This document shows, piece by piece, positions 59,264-64,000 of a stretch of 64,000 bases of DNA. The translations under genes were made by a program, and so were the position numbers. Origin of the DNA: CAWCBH01 sp963793785 (GTDB taxonomy: Bacteria; Actinomycetota; Thermoleophilia; Solirubrobacterales; 70-9). The DNA is taken from assembly GCA_963793785.1 (NCBI GenBank), contig CAWCBH010000003.1, positions 2,217,949-2,281,948 of the forward strand, written 5' to 3'. The notes beneath the pieces were generated by a model. The model saw only the letters and a list, made by a program, of their open reading frames with translations, had not been told where the DNA came from and did not search any database. Within the stretch, counting starts at the first letter, position 1; each line of letters opens with the position of its first letter.

Positions 59264-60250
59264 ATGAGAGCCCTCGTCACCGGCGCCGGCGGCTTCATCG
59301 GCGGCCACCTGGTGGCGGCGCTGCTGGGCGGCGGCCGGCGAGGTGCGGGCGGTCGACCGCCGGCCGCTCGAGGAGTGGCAGCAGCGCCACGACGGCGCCG
59401 AGAACGCTGGTCGCCGACCTCTCGCTGCCCGAGGCCTGCCGCGACGCCGTCGACGGCGTCGCCGAGGTCTACAACCTCGCCGCCGACATGGGCGGGATGG
59501 GCTTCATCGAGGCCAACAAGGCGCGCCTGCATGCTCTCCGTGCTGATCAACACCCAGATGCTGGTCGCCGCCCGCGAGGCCGGCGTCGGAGCGCTTCTTC
59601 TTCTCCTCCTCGGCCTGCGTCTACCCGGCAGGCGCAGGCAGGACCGCCCGAGGTCGGCGCCGCTGCGCGAGTCCGACGCCTACCCGGCGCTGCCCGAGGA
59701 CGGCTACGGCTGGGAGAAGCTGTTCGGCGAGCGGATGTGCCGCCACTTCCGCGAGGACTTCGGCCTCGCAGACCCGGGTCGCCCGCTACCACAACGTCTA
59801 CGGGCCGCACGGGACCTGGACGCGGCGGCCGCGAGAAGGCGCCGGCGGCGATCTGCCGCAAGGTCGCCGAGGCGGCGCTGACCGGCAGCGGGCGAGATCG
59901 AGATCTGGGGCGACGGCCGCCAGACCCGCAGCTTCACCTACATCGACGACTGCGTCGAGGGGACGCTGCTGATCGCCGCGCGGCGACTACGCCGACCCGC
60001 TCAACCTCGGCTCCTCGGAGCTGGTGACGATCGACGAGCTGGTCGTCGATCGTCGAGGAGATCGCCGGCGTCGAGCTGCGAGCGCCTCTACACGCCTCGC
60101 GCCCCGCAGGGCGTGCGGGGCCGCAACTCCGACAACACGCTGATCCGCGAGCCTCGGCTGGGAGCCCTCGATCGCCGCTGCGCGAGGGGCTCGAGACGGA
60201 CCTACGCCTGGGTCGCCGAGCAGGTCGAGCGCGAGCTCGGCCGCGGCCGC
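59264..60250 (+). CDS. NAD-dependent epimerase (GDP-mannose 3,5-epimerase-like), frameshifted
   Basis: Starts MRALVTGAGGFIGGHLVAAL. EVYNLAADMGGMGFIEANKA is the signature of GDP-mannose 3,5-epimerase-like enzymes. After jumps: SSACVYP, EDGYGWEKLFGERMCRHF (Tyr-x3-Lys), YHNVYGPHGTWTGGREKAPA, SGEIEIWGDGRQTRSFTYID and LNLGSSELVTIDELV. The end is unclear: the last conserved piece is LERTYAWVAEQVERELGR near 60235. Converts one nucleotide sugar to another, possibly supplying the glycan cluster. Indels near 59335, 59405, 59525, 59590 and 59770. Confidence 0.8.
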
Positions 60251-60750
60251 AGCCGAGCGCGCTCGGGGCCGATTCCGCGCTCGATCCACGCGGACCAGGG
60301 TGACGGGGCGTGTATGTCACAATCGACCGCGACCAGCGAGCCGCTGGCCTCGAGCGAGACCTCGATCCGCTCAGAGGACGAGTCGAAGGCCGCGCAGCGG
60401 AGAGCGGCGCGTAGCGTGGCCGGAGCAGTTCGGGCGCACCGCGGAAGCGAGACTCGGAGGTGACCGGCGAGCGGCTTGGTTCGTCCCTTGTCGAGGGACA
60501 TTCAGATAGTGCTCCACGTCGACGCGGCAAGCTCCTGGCCGCTGAGCCTCGCTGAGCGTCCTGCGGGCCGGTCGCCGCCTCGTAGCCTCGGTTCGAGCGG
60601 TGGACGTCACCGGTGCGATCGTCGTCATCGAGTCGCCGCCGCAGGCCGCAGGCCGAGCGCCTCGAGGCAGGGGTCGAGCGAGGCGCGCCAACCCAGCGCC
60701 GTCCTGATCGTCCGCATCGGCGGAGCTTAATGACGGCCGGGCGATCGGCC
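60251..60750. other. Stretch with no gene recognised
   Basis: Short frames exist on both strands but none shows a family motif. One minus-strand reading, MTTIAPVTSTARTEATRRRP from about 60691, is arginine-rich. A broken gene or a small protein split by indels cannot be excluded. No RNA fold stood out. Confidence 0.4.
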
Positions 60751-61247
60751 TCAGTAGGTGCCGCCGAGCTTGCGGTGGTCCCAGCTCGCGATGCGGCGCG
60801 GCGCGGAAGCGGATCGCGACCCGCTTCGGGCCTGCGCCTCCAGCGCCGCCTTGGCGTCGCCCTCGACCGACTCGATTCCCTCGGCGTAGCGGAGGGTCAG
60901 CTCCTCGGCGAAGCCGAGACGGTCTCGAAGTCGCGGTGGATCTCGGCCTCGGCCTCGATCATCACCCCGCGCAGCTCGGCGTACTCGTGCCCGGTCTCGA
61001 TCAGGAGGGTGGCCCGCGGGTCGCGCTCGAGGTTGCGCACCTTCTGCGACTTCGCGTAGGTGTAGATCCAGACCTCGCCGTCGCGGGGGACGAACCAGAG
61101 CGGCATCGGGTGCGGCCAGCCGCGCGGGCCGAAGCTGCCGACGACGGCGACCCGCTCCGAGTCGATCAGCTCGCGCTGCTCGTCCTCGCTCAGCTTGATC
61201 TGGTCACGCCGGGACAAGGCGTCCTTGCTCCGTCTCCAAATCGACAC
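60751..61247 (-). CDS. PPOX-fold flavin/F420-binding protein (pyridoxamine 5'-phosphate oxidase family), frameshifted
   Basis: About 165 residues. Likely GTG start at 61247 (VSIWRRSKDALSRRDQIKLS). The split-barrel core is seen as RVAVVGSFGPRGWPHPMPLWF, VWIYTYAKSQKVRNLERDP and ATLLIETGHEYAELRGVMIE. After a jump near 60920, ELTLRYAEGIESVEGDAKAA and ASWDHRKLGGTY finish it. Family members bind FMN or F420; substrate unknown. Confidence 0.82.
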
Positions 61248-61298
61248 ATTTCGCAGCGCAATACTGCGCACACTCTCCGGGCTATCCTCGGTCTGACG

Positions 61299-61601
61299 AT
61301 GGAACGAGCCCGAGCGACCTGGACCGACGAGCGGCTCGACGATCTGGCGCGCCGGATGAACGCCGGCTTCGACCGGCGTCGACGACGGACATGCGCTCGC
61401 TGCGCACCGAGCTCGGCGCGCGGATCGATGCGCCGGGAACAGGCTCGACGATCGCTGTCGACAGCCGTGCGGCGGCACCGATCGCTGGCAGGTCGGCGGC
61501 CGGCGACGATCGACGCGTCGATCGCTCGCCGCCGGCGAGCCACCGATGCGCCAGGCGATCGTCGCGAGCAGTGCTGCTTCACGGTCGGCGACCTAGCGCG
61601 G
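61299..61601 (+). CDS. Small helical (coiled-coil) hypothetical protein, frameshifted
   Basis: Starts MERARATWTDERLDDLARRM, then NAGFDRVDxDMRSLRTELGARIDA if one base is skipped near 61380. This heptad-like pattern (W-T-D-E-R-L-D-D-L, then a long helix) is common in short actinobacterial proteins that end in a membrane span. The C-terminal part is scrambled by indels and its end is unclear. Divergent from the PPOX gene, 51 bases apart. Confidence 0.45.
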
Positions 61602-64000
61602 TTAGGCCGGGACAAGCGGCAGCTCCTTCCACGGCCCCTCGCCCGCCATCGGCTGGGTGCGCCCCTCGAGCCAGTCGGCCTGCAGGTCGTCGTAATGGGG
61701 GCTGCCGGGTGCCCCGACTGGCCGGTGAACATCTGCCAGCGCGAGCGCTCGGGGTCGAGCGGGTCGGCGACCATCCGCCAGCTCGGCGCCCAGACCGCCC
61801 GGTAGGGATCGCCGGGGTCGTAGGCGATCTGGGAGACCGTCTCCTGCGCCGCCGCCGGCGCGCAGCCGGCGGTTGAGCAGCCGGGCGAGCAGCGGGTTGG
61901 CGTCGCCGAGCGGGTGCGGGAACTCGCATCTCGTGCACGCGGCCCCAGCGCCAGCCGGCGGGGTCGGAGCCGAAGCGCTCGGCGAGGTCGTCGAGGCCGC
62001 CGCGCAGGGCGTCGAGGACGAGGTCGTCCCAGGCGCGGCCGACGAGCTGCGGATCCGCCTCCGCCCAGAGGTCCATCAGGTGCGAGTGCCAGCGCCAGGG
62101 CGAGGTGACGTGGGCGGTGAAGCCGTTGTCGGCGCGGTCGAGCCAGCGCTCGGCCAGGTCGCGGTCGCCGATCGCGCTGCGCGCCACCTCGCGCGCCAGC
62201 CGCAGCAGGAAGGCCTGGTAGATCGAGGCCGCGACCGAGTCGGGGTCCAGGCGGCCGTCCCAGCTCCGCAGCAGCTCGATCGCCTGCTGCTCGCGCTGGT
62301 CGCGGGGCGCCAGGCGGCCGAGGCGGCGCGCCGCCTCGAGGCCGGGGATCGAGAGGTCGTCGGTCTGCATCTCCTCGAAGCTCTCGAGGTCGTGCTCGTC
62401 GGAGGCCTCGCAGCAGCTGCTCGATCCGCGGGCGCGGAAGCCGTCGAGCCACTCGCTGGTGATGTGGTGCGGGTACTCGTCGCCGACGATGCGGTTGTTG
62501 GCGGTGACGAGGAAGTCGCTCTCGGGGTCGGTCAGCTCGGGCAGCTCCTCGTAGGGGACCACGCCGTCCCACTCGAACTCGCCGTCCGGCCCGGCTTCGG
62601 CAGGTCCGGGCAGCCGCCGCGGCGGAGCGGCAGCCGGCCGACCAGCTTGTAGCCGATCGAGCCGTGGCGGTCGGCCCAGACGAGGTTCGAGACCGGCGTC
62701 GTGTGGGCGGACGAGCATCTCGACCAGCTCGGGGCCGGAGCGCGACGTCGAGCAGCTCGAGCATCTCCGGGTAGGCGGTCGGCTCGTCGAGGGCGATCCA
62801 GCGCAGCGCCAGCGGCTCGGCGGCGTCGGCGCCGAGCGCCTCGTTGACGATCGGCCCGTGGTGGGTGGAGCGCACCTCGAGCGCTCCGGCTCGCCGCGGC
62901 CCTTGACCGCGATCTCCTCGCGGACGATCTCCAGCGGGCGCCACTCGTCCTCGAACAGGTAGCGGTCGCCCTCGACCCGCTCGACGAACAGGTCCTGGAC
63001 GTCGGCCATCACGTTGGTGAAGGTCCAGGCGAGGTCGTTGTTCTGGCCCATGTAGACGCCGGGCAGGCCGGGCATCGTCGCGCCGCGGGCGAAGCGGTCG
63101 CCGCGCTGGAGCGCGGCCTGGTACCAGATGCCCGGCATGCTCGGCGGCAGGTGCGGGTCGCCGGCGATCAGCGGACCGCCGGTGGCGCTGCGCGTCCCGC
63201 GACCGCCCAGTTGTTGGAGCCGCTCGCCTCGACCGAGAGGCCGATCGACCGCCGCACGGCGTCGATCTGGGCGGCGATCGCGGCCCCGTCGCCGCTGAAG
63301 GGCTGCTGGAGGACGGTCGGGTTGGCGGCCGGGTAGGGCGGGTCGAGGCGGGCGGTCAGCTCGGGCCCCAGCTCGCGGACCATGTCGGCGCGCAGCAGCT
63401 CGCGCTCCCAGTTGGTCGAGAGGCCGAAGGCGAGCAGCTTGCCGATCGTCAGGATGTCGGCCGGCCGCCAGGGGTCGAAGCGCAGCCGCAGCAGCTGGTG
63501 CTCGAAGGGCGGCGGCCGGTCGGCGGCGGCGGCGTTGACGCCGGCGCAGTAGCGCTCGAGCAGGGTCCGGAAGGCGGGCTCGAGGGCCGCCACCTCGCGC
63601 TCGGCGACCCGGCGCAGGCCGAGCGTCCGCATCAGGCGGTCGGCCGGCAGGCCCTCGTGGCCGGCGAACTCGGCCAGCCTGCCGGCGGCGACGCGGCGGT
63701 AGAAGTCGATCTGCCAGAGCCGATCCTGGCCGTGCACGAAGCCCTGGGCGAACAGAGGTCGTCGGCGTCTGCCGGCCTCGATGTGGGGGACGCCCCAGCG
63801 GTCGCGGCGGATCCGCACCGCGGCCCCGAGCCCGTCGAGCGCCAGCTCCCCGCGCTCGCGCGGCAGCGGCCGCCGCAGGAGCCGGTGCCAGAGGAGCGCC
63901 GCCGCGGCGCCGGCGAGCGCCGCCGCGGCGCCGGCCGCGACAGAGCCCGGGGCGGGTCGCCTGGCGGCGAAGGAGGAACAGCGTTGTCTAGCAGGCGCTG
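61602..64000 (-). CDS. Penicillin acylase family protein (Ntn hydrolase S45), possible 5' truncation, frameshifted
   Basis: About 790 residues visible. The N-terminal hydrophobic stretch AAGAAAALAGAAAALLWHRL is a signal or anchor. The alpha chain shows VRIRRDRWGVPHIEA, FAQGFVHGQDRLWQIDFYRR and AGRLAEFAG. The beta chain starts at the nucleophile Ser in ASGSNNWAVAGRR, followed by GPLIAGDPHLPPSMPGIWY, VYMGQNNDLAWTFTNVMADV and HHGPIVNEAL. It ends GPWKELPLVPA. Cleaves amides such as N-acyl-homoserine lactones or beta-lactam side chains in the cell envelope. No clear start codon is present before the right edge, so the gene may begin beyond the window. Indels near 63190, 62890, 62740, 62610 and 62420. 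Confidence 0.88.

Noticed and set aside
39000..64000. Wholesale pseudogenes
   Set aside because: Conserved motifs are complete and in order across each gene, and both one-base gains and losses occur in short runs. Sequence error is simpler.

Overview
The window is very GC-rich DNA from a bacterial chromosome. It has three tRNA genes, a groES-groEL pair behind a CIRCE operator, a 7Fe-type ferredoxin, pyruvate kinase, an Mrp-type ATPase, cyclophilin, an Lhr-type helicase and a dTDP-rhamnose pathway. Together with the many secreted calcium-repeat (RTX-like) and delta-60-repeat proteins, the wax-ester/diacylglycerol acyltransferase and the LysM/L,D-transpeptidase wall genes, this fits an actinobacterium. 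A member of the Thermoleophilia (Solirubrobacterales-like) is my best guess; that placement is inference, not a search result.

Layout. 0-14 kb: metabolic genes on both strands. These are two lactate-oxidase-like FMN enzymes (one cut by the left edge), a two-gene nucleotidyltransferase module, two tiny membrane proteins, pyruvate kinase, a Tat-type intradiol dioxygenase, a WS/DGAT acyltransferase, an L,D-transpeptidase, a PLP-type deaminase/aldolase, an aldonolactone oxidase, an MFS transporter and a GMC oxidoreductase, with tRNA-Arg and two tRNA-Ser genes between them. 14-22 kb: housekeeping and envelope genes (cyclophilin, zincin, GH26-like protein, Mrp, ferredoxin, NAD(P)-binding protein, LysM-VanY peptidase, groEL-groES). 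22-26 kb: two tandem RTX-like secreted proteins. 26-33 kb: Pcm, a Crp/Fnr regulator, a Nei-type glycosylase, a GYD protein and the Lhr helicase. 33-39 kb: polyprenyl glycosylphosphotransferase and rmlC-B-D-A. 39-42 kb and 54-56 kb: three delta-60 repeat proteins. They flank a minus-strand cell-surface polysaccharide cluster at 42-54 kb (Wzt, Wzm, GT2-WsaF, methyltransferases, GT4-GT2, membrane protein). 55.8-59.1 kb: a tandem pair of related secreted proteins of unknown family. 59-64 kb: a GDP-mannose-3,5-epimerase-like gene, a PPOX-fold protein and a penicillin acylase that runs to the right edge.

How the genes work together. The rml genes make dTDP-L-rhamnose. The glycosylphosphotransferase could prime a lipid carrier. 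The GT2-WsaF and GT4-GT2 proteins would extend a rhamnose-containing glycan, the methyltransferases could modify or cap it, and Wzm/Wzt would export it. The delta-60, RTX and paired secreted proteins around the cluster look like surface or matrix proteins. No mobile element, CRISPR array or phage module was recognised.

The sequence carries many single-base insertions and deletions. Conserved proteins jump between frames at about 4-13 kb and very densely at 39-64 kb, while 13.6-22 kb is almost clean. I read most of these as assembly or sequencing errors rather than true pseudogenes, and I give whole-gene spans for such genes. Two families of short intergenic palindromic repeats were found: one with three copies, two of them bracketing groEL, and one with two copies.
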